Below are positions 1-9,240 of a stretch of DNA of 15,923 bases, piece by piece. Location of the stretch: the NCBI GenBank assembly GCA_022579005.1, contig MU401918.1, positions 1 to 15,923 on the forward strand. Reading direction: 5' to 3'. Made by a program: the position numbers and the translations under genes. The number at the start of each line of letters is the position of its first letter. Positions within the stretch are counted from its first letter, which is position 1. This DNA is from Poronia punctata. Taxonomy: Eukaryota; Ascomycota; Sordariomycetes; Xylariales; Xylariaceae. The notes under the pieces were generated by a model that made no database searches, was not told the DNA's origin, and saw nothing but the letters and a program-made list of their open reading frames with translations.

Positions 1-150
1 AGCTTAAAAAAGTTAAAAAGCTACTTATAATTAAAAGTTTATTATATATACTTTAGCTAAAACTTTAACTAAAATAAGCTATATAAAAAAAAAGTTAATT
101 TTTTTGCAAGCAAGGAAAAAGTAAACCTTTTTTTATAATAAAGAAAATAA
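1..150. other. Left flank of the Gypsy insertion, probably decayed Copia gag DNA
   Basis: There is no open frame and no recognisable motif. The stretch ends exactly at the ATTAG target duplication. The sequence resuming after the second ATTAG (position 8052) leads into Copia protease only about 500 bp later, which is too short for a whole Copia gag. I therefore infer that this flank is the upstream part of the same Copia element, split by the Gypsy insertion. It could equally be unrelated repeat DNA, because no gag motif such as a zinc knuckle can be read across the junction. Confidence 0.3.
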
Positions 151-155
151 ATTAG
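151..155. repeat. Target-site duplication ATTAG, left copy
   Basis: ATTAG directly precedes the first LTR base and is repeated perfectly right after the last LTR base at 8047-8051. Five bases is the usual duplication length for Gypsy-class integrases. The perfect match fixes the LTR borders to the base and shows that the two LTRs belong to one insertion event. Confidence 0.85.
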
Positions 156-168
156 TAATACAACATAT

Positions 169-177
169 TATAAAAGG
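169..177 (+). promoter_or_regulatory. TATA-box-like motif in the 5' LTR
   Basis: TATAAAAGG lies 14 bases into the LTR and is unchanged in the 3' LTR at 7859-7867. LTRs carry the Pol II promoter of the element, so a conserved TATA-like motif reading in the same direction as pol fits that role. It sits unusually close to the LTR start, leaving almost no U3 upstream. In a background this AT-rich the call rests on conservation between the LTRs and on the rare GG that follows. Confidence 0.4.
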
Positions 178-251
178 ACTTATTTTAAGAACAAAGTCTT
201 ATAGCCTGTAAATTAGATAGCTAGATTAAATAAAAACTAGCGCTTTAAAGT

Positions 252-275
252 TAATTAGTTAGTAATAACTAATTA
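252..275. repeat. Inverted repeat (stem-loop) inside the 5' LTR
   Basis: TAATTAGTTA (252-261) and TAACTAATTA (266-275) are perfect reverse complements around a 4-base loop. The same palindrome is intact in the 3' LTR at 7943-7966, while the loop and flanks differ. It could be a protein-binding palindrome or an RNA hairpin near the LTR transcript start; the function is unknown. Confidence 0.6.
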
Positions 276-355
276 CTTTAACTTTGCTAGATTTTTTCCT
301 TTTTATATTATTAATTTATAAAGTTTACTATATTACCTTATGGTTTTTTTTACTA

Positions 356-2820
356 AATAATATAGTAAGTTAATTAATTAATATAACTTATTTAGTTATA
401 TTTTACTTTTTTTATAGCAGCAGCTAGGTATAAATTAAGTATATTGTTTTTTAAAACTTTAGTACTTATTTTATATTTTTTTAAAGCCTAAATCTTAACT
501 AAAGTAATAAGCAAAGTTGTTTTTTAAAACTTTAAGCATTATTATTAAGTTAAAAACTAATTAAAGTTATTTTTTTAAATTTTTTTAACTAATATTAATT
601 ATATTTTTATAAAAGCTTTTTTATATTAAATAAAAACCTTATAAATAAGTTAAAATTATATAATTTCTTTTTAAATAGCTAAAGCTATTTTTATACTACT
701 ATATTTAAGTTATAAATAAAGTAATTTTTTATAGCGCTAACGTTTATAATTACTTTTGCTAAAGCTTAATTTATTAAAACGCCTAGTTATACTTTATATA
801 TTATATATTGCTTATTTTTTTAAACTTATAAAGTATAAAAGCATTATATAAAATACTTATTTTTTTTAAATTTATATTAAACGTTTTTTTTTACTTTTTA
901 TTTATTATATATATTTATTTTTTATATTATTTTTTAATTAAGCTAAAAGCTAAATAAGCAAGCTAAATAAATAAAATAAGTAATAATAATAGCAAAGCTA
1001 ATAGCAACTTTATTATAAGCAATATTAATAAATTAAGCTATAAGTTTTAAATAATTTACGCTGTTAATATATTAATTTTACTAAGTTATTATAACTTATT
1101 TAATTTTTAAGTACTACTTAAACTTTAACAAAGCTTATAAAATAATTTATATACTATAAGCGCTAAAAATATTAAAAAATAAAAAAATAATAAAGCAACA
1201 TAGTAAGCTTTAAAATAAAATATATTTAATTAAAAGCAGTTTTAAAAGCAAACAAATTAAACTATTAAATACTTAGTAAATTAAATTAAAAAAGTAAATA
1301 ATTTTTAAATAAATATAAAATTTAATATAAAGTTTATAATATATAAAATAAACTTATTTATTTAAACTACTTAAAGCAAGCTAGCAATATTATAATTATT
1401 AACTTTAATATAAGTATACTTTATATAAAAGCAAGCGTACTTTATATAAAAACAAGCATACTTTATATAAAAGCAAGCATACTTTATATAAAAGCAAGCA
1501 TAGCTTATAATTTAAAAACAAGTTTAAATAATATAACTAGTATATATGCTAAAAATAAAAATAATATATTTATAACCTACTTAGTAAATATTTAAACTTT
1601 ATATATTTAAAATAAATATATTATATAAAAAATTTTTAAACTTTAAAAGCTTTTTTTTAAGCTTAAATTAAGCTAATAACTTTTATAAAAATAGCAATTT
1701 ATTATTATAAGTTAACTTTTAATTAACTAGTTATATATTTTTTAAAAATAACTAACTTTAAGTTTAATTTATAAAGCTTTTAGCTTAATAGTTTTTAGTT
1801 TAACTTTTAACTAAACTAGTAATAATAAATACTTTAAAAAGTTATTTTAATTATTTTAAAAAAACTTAATTTTTTATATTATATATATAATTAAAATATA
1901 AATAAAAATTATAATAAACTAAATAATAAATAAAATAGTAAATAAAAGCTTTTAAAAAAAACTTTAAAAAAAACTTAAATAATAATAATAACAATTTTTT
2001 ATAAAAACTACTAAAACTTATAAGTTTATAAAAATTATTAAGTTTATAAAAACTATTTAAAAATAATAAATATTTATACTATAATTTAATATTGCTATTT
2101 AGCAACAACTTTAATAATTAAAAAATAAAAATTAAAAAAAAAATATTAGCACTTTTATACTTAACTTTAAAAATTTAAAAAACTTTAGTTAAGTAAATAA
2201 AAGATTTAAAACTATTTATATAAATATATAAGCTTTTATTAATAAAGTTAATATAATATTAAAAAGTGCTAAAAATAGCACTTATAAAAGCTAGTTACTA
2301 TAATTATAGCTTATTTTATTAAAAAAAGCTATAGCTTATTAGTAAAATTTAGTTTTTATTATTAAAAAAAAAACGCTTTTAAAATAAAACTATTTAAAAA
2401 ATAATAAATTAACTTAGCTAATATTTTATTATAGCTTTAAGCATTACTACTAAAAAGAATAACATTTTATAGCTTAAACTTAAAAATATTATATATAATA
2501 AAAATATATTAAAAAAATACTTTTAAAAAAAGCTTAAATATATTAAAGTAAGTTATTTATTAGCAAGTAACAATTTTAACTAAATAAAAGTAGTTATAGC
2601 TATATAGTTAATAATAAACTTAGCTTTAAAGTAAAATATATTTATATTTAACTAAAAAAAAAGCTTTAGTAAATATTTTAAACTTTTTACTTATAAAAAA
2701 GCAGTACTTTTATTAGTAGCTAAATTTATATACTTTTAAGTTTAAAAAAAAAATAAATAAAATAGCTAAATAACTTTTTTAAAAACTAATTAAATAATAA
2801 AGGCAATAATAAAACTAAAA
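356..2820 (+). other. Gypsy internal region before gag tail: leader and decayed gag, no readable motif
   Basis: About 2.5 kb inside the Gypsy element directly after the 5' LTR. It should hold the primer-binding site, the leader and most of gag. I could not recognise a tRNA-complementary site after 355 or any gag domain, and stops occur every few codons in all frames. The only clear structure is the 21-bp tandem array at 1414-1503. Its length exceeds what a leader plus the N-terminal part of a fungal Gypsy gag normally needs, so a further inserted or captured piece is possible but not shown. Confidence 0.4.
1414..1503. repeat. 21-bp tandem repeat array, about 4.3 copies
   Basis: Units start at 1414, 1435, 1456, 1477 and a partial unit at 1498. 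Each reads close to GCATACTTTATATAAAAGCAA. Units 3 and 4 are identical; units 1 and 2 differ at one or two bases, mostly transitions. The period of 21 is a multiple of three, so if it lies in gag it would encode a seven-residue repeat. The copies remain nearly identical within heavily mutated DNA. Confidence 0.85.
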
Positions 2821-3190
2821 GCTGCTAGCGTAATAAACGTAATAATAAACGCAATAAAAGCTGTAATTATAATAAAAGTTAAAATTATAACAATTATAGT
2901 TATTATAAAAATAACTATAAAAAAAAAATACTAATTTAAAAATTAAAAAAAAATAAAAATAAACTTTAAAATAAAAACAAATTTAAAAATAAAAATAAAA
3001 AGAAAAATTATTTAAACTTAATAAAAAAAAAATTAAATTATAAATTTAACTTAAATAAAAGCTTAATAAACTTATTAAAAAAAAACTTTTTAAATTTAAA
3101 GTTAAATAAAGCATTTATAGTTATTAACTATAATATATATTATAAGCACTATAATAGCATATTTTTAAACTTAAAAAAAAAACGCTATAG
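2821..3190 (+). pseudogene. Gag C-terminal region remnant, N/K/R-rich, possible decayed zinc knuckle
   Basis: In the frame that continues into protease (codon starts divisible by 3), positions 2823-2935 read as a low-complexity run rich in Asn, Lys, Arg and Tyr. This suits the nucleic-acid-binding tail of a retrotransposon Gag. Around 3129-3158 the same frame reads YNIYYKHYNSIF. Cys codons (TGT/TGC) become Tyr by TpG-to-TpA change, so the YxxY spacing could be the remains of a CX2C zinc knuckle, followed by a lysine run. The His spacing does not fit the canonical CX2CX4HX4C motif exactly, so this is a tentative reading. The N-terminal part of Gag is not recognised. Confidence 0.4.
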
Positions 3191-3489
3191 CTAAAAGTAT
3201 ACTTAAAAACTAGTAAAGTTTTATAATACTTTTACCTTAAAGTTATTAAAGCAAAATTGCATAAAATATAACTAATTTTTTACGTTATAAAATTAATTAT
3301 TTAAGTATTTAAAAAAATGTTAAAAAAAGCTAAATAAAAAACTTAATAATAAAGCCTATTTTATAAGATTTAATAAATTAAAAATTTTAAAACTATATAT
3401 TTAAGTTATAACTTTTTTAAAAACTTAAATAAAAAAACTTATTAGTTAATCTTAATACTTTTATTTATATATTTTAGTTTATATAAAGC

Positions 3490-3840
3490 CTAAATTTATA
3501 AAAACAATTATTTATTTTAATACTAAAATAAGTTATAATATTATTATTTATAACTTATTAAATATAATTATATATACTACTAAAAAATAGTTAAGCAAAG
3601 TTTAAAGTATTAATAGTAAATAAGTTAAATATACTAAATAAGCTACTTTAAAAATATATATAATAAAAATAAGCAAATTTAAAAATAAATAAGTTAAATT
3701 TATAATATTTATATAAGTATTAAATAAAATTATAAAACTTTAAATGTTATTAAAAACTAATTTTAATAATATTTATAAAGCTAAAATTAACTTTAAAACT
3801 TAAACTATTATATTTAATATAGTAAAAAGTTTTAATACTT
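3490..3840 (+). pseudogene. Retroviral-type aspartic protease remnant (Gypsy pol)
   Basis: Same frame as the gag tail. At 3516-3542 the reading FNTKISYNI resembles the active-site segment of retrotransposon aspartic proteases (DTG followed by a polar/hydrophobic stretch), with Asp changed to Asn and the Gly-Ala apparently lost or altered. Downstream, about 3606-3800, the frame reads ATLKIYI and later KIIKL*MLLK...KINFKT. This resembles the C-terminal protease segment in which an I-L-G-x-P-W-L motif precedes a short N-x-x-I-x-x-K-x-x-T linker. The protease would cleave Gag and Pol. The match is by pattern only, and the catalytic motif is badly damaged. Confidence 0.5.
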
Positions 3841-4861
3841 TTTTTATAATTTAATTAAAGTTATACTTTTATATTTAAAAAATAACGTTAGCTTATAAAG
3901 TGCTATTAAAACTAAAAAAAACTTTATTAGCTTTAACTTAATATAAATTACTACTTTTAAACTAAACTTTTACTTTTAAACTAATATATAAAAATATTAT
4001 TTTTTTATTTATAAAATTAACTATTTTAAATACTATAGTTATAGCTAACTTATTACTTAAATTAAAAAAAGTTAAAAAAAGTATAAAAATAAGTATTATT
4101 AATAAATAAACTAAAATTAAAATATAAAAAGCTACTTAAAAAAAATGTTTAAAAGCTATAGTAATAGTAGCTATAATATTATAAATGCTTACGCTTGCTA
4201 AAATAACTAATAAAGTAAATATTATTAATAATGTTTTTATTAAATACTTAGTTTACTTTAAAATATTAAACTTACTTATATATATAGCTTTAATTATTAG
4301 AAAATATTTTACTTTAAACAAAAAAATATAAAATATAATAATTTAACTAAAAATTATTAAAGTTTTTAATATTAAAACTAATTAAGCTAAAAATAAGAAA
4401 ATAAGCAACTTTAAACTTAAAGTAACTAAATTTTTATTAATTATAAAAATTTAAAAGCTTTTTAAAATAAAAAAAATTATTAGTTTAAATAAATAGTTTA
4501 TATACGCTAAACTAAACCTTGCTACTAGCAAAATTATTTAAATTTTAAAAGATTTTTTTAAAATTTAAACTAATTAAAAAATTATTAATATTTTAAAAAA
4601 AACTAAATAAAAATACCTTTAATAAATAATTAGTAATAAATAAAGTTAAATAGTTAACTTTACTTTTTTAGTGCTAAAAACTAAGTAATTATAAATAAAG
4701 TTTTTAATAAGCTATATAAGCAAAGTTAAATAAAATAAGTAAATAAACTAAGCTTTTTTACTTACTTAACTTTTATTGCTTATTAGCAAGTAAAGAAAAG
4801 CATATAAACTAAACTTATAATAAACTTTTAAGCTTTTAATAAAATAGCTATACTTAATAAC

Positions 4862-5440
4862 TATTTATTACTTTTATAATTAAAAATAATTAAATTAGTT
4901 TAAAAAAAACGCTATATTATTATAATAAACGCTATAGCTTTTTTTTACTAGTTTAAAGTTTATTTAAATTATTAAAACTAATTTATTATAATAAGTTTAT
5001 AAAAACTAAAATATTTTATAGTAGCACTTATAAAATTTTATAACTTGCTAGCTTACGTTTAGCGTTTTATAAATTAAACATTAAAGCTATATAAATTATT
5101 TTACAAAGCTTTTATTAATAATATTATTATATTTTTAAATAATAAAGCTAGTTATTTAAAATATTTATAAAAAGTATTTAACTTATTTAAATAAAAATAA
5201 ATTTTAATATTACTTAAAAAGTTGTTTTTAAAATACTTTTTAATAAAATTGCTAAGCTTTTAAGTTAACTTTTTTAAAATATTAATAACTAAGTATAAGT
5301 TAGCTGCTTTTAAAAACTTTATATTTTTAAATAACTTAAAAGCTTTAAAATAGTACTTTAATAATAGCAGATTTTTATAAATACTACTACTATACTACGC
5401 TTAATATATAAAACCTTTATAAAAAAAAAGACTGCTTTAT
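4862..5440 (+). pseudogene. Reverse transcriptase remnant of the Gypsy element
   Basis: Codon starts at 3n+2. From the left it reads a YPL-type segment (YLLLL), then IINAIAFFY at 4925-4951, matching the first catalytic motif (LDxxAAFH) with Asp now Asn at 4928. Next come AYV*RFIN at about 5057-5080 (the APATFQRFIN segment) and KAFINNIIIF at 5105-5134, the YIDD-type catalytic box with both Asp codons now AAT at 5117 and 5120. After that LKYL*KVFNLFK, a KLLSF segment, KLAAFKNF, a LKALK*YF segment and KPL*KKRLL (to about 5437) follow the order of the thumb/connection region of fungal Gypsy RTs. Stops sit mostly at expected Gln or Arg positions. It copied element RNA into cDNA; this copy cannot. 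Confidence 0.88.
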
Positions 5441-5585
5441 TAAACAAAAAATATAAAAAAAAAAAGTATTAAATAGTAATTTTAAAAAATATTAAGCTTA
5501 TATTTAATTAACTTATTTTAAGCTTACTAAAGCTAAACTTACATTTTTTTAAGCTATATAAAACTTTATTTATAAGCATACTATT

Positions 5586-6060
5586 TTTAAACATTATAAT
5601 TTAGTATAAACCTTATTTATATAAATAAACGCTTTATTAAAACAAAAATTTAGTATTATATTATTTTATATTAAAAAAAGCTATAAATAATAACTTAATA
5701 TATTTATTTTAAATATTTAAGTTAAACTTATTATGTTTTTAAGCTAGTTACTATTTTAACTAAAGCTAAAATATAAACTTTTTAAAATAAAAGTAGTATA
5801 TATAATATAAGCTTGCAAATATTTAAAAACAATAATTAAAGCTTTAAATAATTTAATAGTAATATTAATAAACTATTTAGCTACTAAAAAAATATTTAAC
5901 TAAATTAGCTTTAATATTGCTTTAATAAATAAAGCAAATAAAAAGTTAGTAAACATATTAATTTTTTTTTTTTAATATAGCTTATAAACTTATTACTTTT
6001 TAAAATAGCTAAATTTTATTTTAAATATACTAAGCTAACTTTAAAACGTTACTAACAAAG
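5586..6060 (+). pseudogene. RNase H remnant of the Gypsy element
   Basis: The frame has moved to codon starts divisible by 3. Positions 5586-5680 read FKHYNLV*TLFI*INA followed by KFSIILFYIKK. This resembles the start of Gypsy RNase H, with a hydrophobic strand, a catalytic Asp (now Asn, 5628-5630) and a strand ending in Y/FHVK-like residues. Around 5720-5930 further pieces follow the order of the family: a leucine/serine segment, a tract of basic and hydrophobic residues where the second strand-helix unit belongs, and a Leu/Thr/Lys-rich piece near 5900. They are too mutated to fix residue by residue. The enzyme would degrade RNA in the RNA-DNA hybrid. The 3' border is approximate. Confidence 0.6.
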
Positions 6061-6602
6061 TAAACAAAAATAGCAAAGTAATTAAATTAAATAAAAAGCT
6101 TATGCTTAACTAAGTATAGTTAGTTAGCAAAATAACAGCTATTATAAATTTTAAAATAAAAAAGAAATTTTAAAAAAGCTATAAAAAAGACTTAAAGTAT
6201 TATTAAATTTTATAAAAATTTTAAAATAATAATAAAAACGTTGTAATTTTTTTAAAGCCTAGCTATTTATTTAAAGTTATTAAAAGTTTAATTTATAATA
6301 TAAACTAAAAAAAAAACTAAAAGCTATATATACTAAAAAGTATAGTAGTAATATTTATAGTAATAGTATATAATAATAAATACTACTTTAAAAAATAACA
6401 TATATTATAAAACTTAAACTAATACTTAATTTAATTTAAAATAAAGCTAGTTAAAAAGTATATTAATTACTATAATATATATAAACTTTATACAACTTTA
6501 TAAAAAAAGCTATATAGTTTTTATTAAACAATAAAACTAGTAAATTTACGCCTTATAAAAACTATTGCTATAAACATTATTATAAAGCTTTTAAAAGTTA
6601 AA

Positions 6603-7424
6603 TTAACTAATTTACTTTAAAACCTAAAAAGCTATAAATATTTTAATACTTTAATAATAACTATTTATATTATATTTAAATAGTTACTGCTAATACTAAG
6701 CAATATAAAATATATTATAAAAAACTAAGTAGCAGTATTTATTTAAATAATTTTACTAACTAACTAAAGCGTTTTATTAAGCATTATTTTAAATTAAAAC
6801 TAAAAGTTTACTTTAGCTTTTTAAAAAAAGCTATAAAAAAGTTTTAGCACAAAACTTTTAAAATTAACAGCTTATTATTTATAAACAAACAAAGCTTTAA
6901 AACAAAAAAATTAAATAGTTAAAATAGCAATACGTTATTTTTGCTTTAAGTACTTAAAAAAAAAATAAACTAAACTATTACTAGCATTATAATAAAACTT
7001 AAATAATAGCTACTTTAAAGCTATTAAGGCCTTTGCTTATAAACTGCTATTTAGATTTTAACTACTTAAATTTAATAATATTATTGCATAATTAAAAAAA
7101 ATAATTTTAATAGCATAAGATTTAAATAAGTTAAATCCTTTTTAAACTTACTTTTAATAAAATATAAAACTAGCTATAAACTTTGCTACTATTTATACTA
7201 AATAGTATTATAATTAAAAGTATAAACTAATTAAATTTAATAAAAAAGATAAAGTTTATTTTTAACTTTATTATAAATATTATTTACTTAGCTATTTTTT
7301 ATAAAAGTACTTATAGTAACGCGCTAGCCTTTAAAAAATAAAAAGAAAAATTAAAAAACTAGCTTATAAAATTAATTTACTAAAAACTTTTAAAATTTAT
7401 TTAGTTATATTTATAGCTTACTTA
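6603..7424 (+). pseudogene. Integrase remnant of the Gypsy element (DDE core and C-terminal domain)
   Basis: Continuous frame (codon starts divisible by 3) for about 820 bp. It reads NTLIITI near 6639, VAVFI*IILLTN near 6735, and then IILN*N*KFTLAF at 6783-6821, which is the SDRDxKFTxxFW core with the second catalytic Asp now AAT at 6792. STKLLKLTAYYL*TNKALKQ follows (6846-6905), corresponding to TAYHPQTDGASE, with the catalytic Glu now AAA (Lys) at 6900. The C-terminal domain is equally clear: FNKKDKVYF at 7236-7262 (FxxGDKVYL) and LAYKINLL plus FKIYLVIFIAYL at 7359-7424, the segment that in Gypsy integrases reads YxLxLP...HPVFHxxLLEP. The zinc-binding N-terminal domain should lie in 6240-6600 but is not readable. 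One of the best-preserved parts of the element. Confidence 0.9.
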
Positions 7425-7845
7425 TTTTTTAAATAAAAAAGCAAAGATTTATTATATTAATTTATTTTAGCATTAGGTTTAATTTAAAATAACTAACTAA
7501 ACCTAAAAAAAGCTAGTAAATTATTTAAAATTAAAACTATTTTAAGTTATTAACTAAACTGCTTTAAAAAAAGTTTTTAATACTTAGTTAAATAAAAAAG
7601 TTATAATTATAAAAATAACTAGTAGCGCTTTAAATAGCAACTATATAGCATAAAGCAATTAATTTAAAAGTATTAAAACTAATTAAAAAGTTAACTAAAA
7701 ACAAAAAAAGTAGTACCTAATAAAACTAATTATAAGCAGCAAAAAAGACCTTATAAAGCAAAAAAAACAAAAAGAGTACAAAAATAAACAAATTAGCACT
7801 TAAAATTATTAAGGTTAACGTTGCTTTTTTTATATAGCTAGCACT
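7425..7845 (+). other. Gypsy pol tail and 3' untranslated region
   Basis: The stretch follows the integrase C-terminal motif and runs to the 3' LTR. In the integrase frame it starts with a charged linker, then about 7540-7640 reads a YFKLL...KKFLILS segment that faintly resembles the start of a chromodomain, as found at the end of many fungal Gypsy integrases. The tryptophan-containing second half is not convincing and appears to need a frame change. The last 200 bp are A-rich (7680-7800). No polypurine tract sits directly against the LTR. Tentative. Confidence 0.3.
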
Positions 7846-8046
7846 TAATATAACATATTATAAAAGGACTTATTTTAAAAATAAAAGTCTTATAGCCTGT
7901 AGATTAAATAGCTAGATTAAATAAAGACTAGCGCTTTAAGGTTAATTAGTTAATAATAACTAATTACCCTAACCTTGCTAGATTCTTTCTTTTTTACATT
8001 ATTAATCTATAAAGTTTACTATACTACCTTATAGTTTCTTTTACTA
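7846..8046 (+). repeat. 3' LTR of the Gypsy element
   Basis: A 201-bp direct copy of 156-355. It keeps more C and G than the 5' LTR, for example TTACCCTAACCTTGC, ATTCTTTC, TACATT and ATCTAT, where the 5' copy has T. The border is set by the perfect ATTAG duplication immediately downstream. The TATA-like box (7859-7867) and the 10-bp palindrome (7943-7952 with 7957-7966) are unchanged. Confidence 0.93.
7943..7966. repeat. Inverted repeat (stem-loop) inside the 3' LTR
   Basis: The same 10-bp perfect arms as in the 5' LTR, with loop ATAA here against GTAA there. The loop has mutated while both arms have not, although with only two copies this may be chance. Confidence 0.6.
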
Positions 8047-8051
8047 ATTAG
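8047..8051. repeat. Target-site duplication ATTAG, right copy
   Basis: A perfect match to 151-155, directly abutting the 3' LTR end TTTTACTA. It marks the point where the pre-insertion sequence resumes. Confidence 0.85.
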
Positions 8052-8460
8052 CTTATAGCTAACTTAGTAATTAAATATTAGTTAAAAAAAAGCAAAATAT
8101 ATAGCTATATTTACTATTGCTAAAAGTAGCTTAAAAAAATTATTTTTTAAAAAGGTAAAAAAAAAAACGCAAATTATATAAGTGCTTTTATAAAAAATTA
8201 GTAAAATATTTTTAAAAGCTTAATAAGTATGCTTAATACTAGTTTATAGTAACTAAATTTTACGCTTTTAATTAGCTATTAAAAATAACTAATAATAAGC
8301 TTAAAACTATATAATAATACTATTAAAGTAATAAGTAAAGTAAGCTATATAATAAAATTAAAAAAAAATTAAAAGTGCTAAGCTTTACTAAAAAATTATT
8401 ATTTAGTAATAAAAGTTTAAACAATTTTTTAAGTTTAAAAAAAAAATATAGCTATTATAT

Positions 8461-8660
8461 AATATAGTTTATATAGTTATTAACTTTATTATAGTTAGCA
8501 GCACTTAAAATAATTTTTATAAAATATATATTACTATTAGTATAAATAAGCATATATTATTAAATAGTACTATTTTTAACAACTATAGCGCTATATACTT
8601 AGTAAACTATATAAAGCTACTTAATGCAAAATTATTTGTTTTAATTAAAAATAACTAGGT
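8461..8660 (+). pseudogene. Copia aspartic protease remnant
   Basis: The frame with codon starts at 3n+1 reads ILLNSTIFNNYSA at 8554-8592. It fits the Copia protease active-site segment WLLDSGxxxHxxND, with the catalytic Asp now Asn (AAT, 8563-8565) and about four residues fewer than the usual spacing. A hydrophobic/polar stretch reading YLVNYIKLL follows where the family has a short strand after the active site. The 90 bp upstream in the same frame are nearly stop-free. The protease would process the Gag-Pol polyprotein. The call leans on the downstream integrase in the same frame. Confidence 0.55.
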
Positions 8661-8729
8661 TAAAGCTAGTATATTTTTTTTTTAATTTAAAAAAAAAAAC
8701 GTAAAATTATTTAAAATATACTTAATACT

Positions 8730-8746
8730 AAAAAAAAAAAAAAAAA
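8730..8746. repeat. 17-base A homopolymer
   Basis: An uninterrupted run of 17 A lies between the Copia protease and the LKNV segment. The frame of the readable motifs on both sides is the same, so any length change here has kept the phase. It would encode lysines in the decayed frame. Confidence 0.9.
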
Positions 8747-8754
8747 GAAATCTA

Positions 8755-9240
8755 GTGCTTAAAAATGTTTATTTTATAAAAAGCTTTTATATTAACATTA
8801 TATTAAAAGCTAAGCTTAAAAATAAAAAAATTTAGTACTATAGCTTAAATTATACATTATGCTTTAAAATAATTAAGTATAACATTATAATTAAAAAACT
8901 ATAATATAAGTATAACCTAGTTTCTTTTTAATATAAAAAGATTTTTTTTTACTTTAAATTATATTTTATAATAAATACTAACTATATAAAAAACATTATA
9001 ATAAATATAGCTAGTTTAGTAATAACTACTATTAAATAAGCATTTTAACTTTTAAGCAATTTTTTAAAATTATAAAAAAATAATAAAGTATTATAGTACT
9101 TTAAATTTAAGGACTTAAAAGCTAAAGCGCTAAAAGCTTTAGCTTATAAAGTAAAAAATATAAAAATTTAAAAAACATTATATATTAAGTATAAAAGTTA
9201 TATAATTAACTATGTATTAAAAGTAATTTTTTAAAAAACT
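8755..9240 (+). pseudogene. Copia post-protease and GAG-pre-integrase remnant
   Basis: The same frame as the protease. 8758-8820 reads LKNVYFIKSFYINII followed by KAKLK, matching the LxNVLYVPxxxxNLxSxxxL segment that follows Copia protease. Around 9064-9165 it reads LKL*KNN...YFKFKDLKAKALKALAY, where the family has the WHxRLGHxxxxxL GAG-pre-integrase (zinc-binding) segment; the His and Trp positions are now Asn, stop or other residues. A short basic stretch then leads into the integrase. There is no frame change from 8461 through this segment. Confidence 0.65.

Larger units (their letters stand above)
156..355 (+). repeat. 5' LTR of the Gypsy element
   Basis: This 200-bp direct repeat matches 7846-8046. 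Hand alignment gives 18 transitions, no transversions and one 1-bp A indel in the run after the shared GGACTTATTTTAA. In most differing positions this copy carries the T (or A) state and the 3' copy the C (or G) state, so this LTR is the more mutated of the two. It starts TAATACAACA and ends TTTTTTTACTA. It keeps a TATAAAAGG box near its left end and a 10-bp inverted repeat at 252-275. Confidence 0.93.
156..8046 (+). mobile_element. RIP-degraded Ty3/Gypsy-type LTR retrotransposon, full length
   Basis: A 7891-bp element bounded by two near-identical direct repeats of 200 and 201 bp and flanked by the 5-bp duplication ATTAG. Both LTRs begin TA and end TA, as expected if the canonical TG...CA ends were changed by C-to-T and G-to-A mutation. 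Pol-derived motifs run in the order protease, RT, RNase H, integrase on the + strand, which is diagnostic of Ty3/Gypsy (Metaviridae) rather than Copia. The closest style from memory is a fungal family with FIDDI/YIDDI in RT and TDGASE-like integrase motifs. No stretch could be translated, so the copy is non-autonomous at best. The stretch from the 5' LTR to protease (about 3.1 kb) is long for gag plus leader. A tRNA primer-binding site after 355 and a polypurine tract before 7846 cannot be recognised. Confidence 0.92.

Noticed and set aside
356..375. tRNA primer-binding site directly after the 5' LTR
   Set aside because: The bases AATAATATAGTAAGTTAATT show no recognisable complementarity to a tRNA 3' end such as a TGG start. 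It may be mutated beyond recognition, so no site is annotated.
7963..7972. CCCTAACC in the 3' LTR resembling a telomeric CCCTAA repeat
   Set aside because: It is a single occurrence inside a well-defined LTR and not repeated in tandem; coincidence is more likely than a telomeric or subtelomeric signal.
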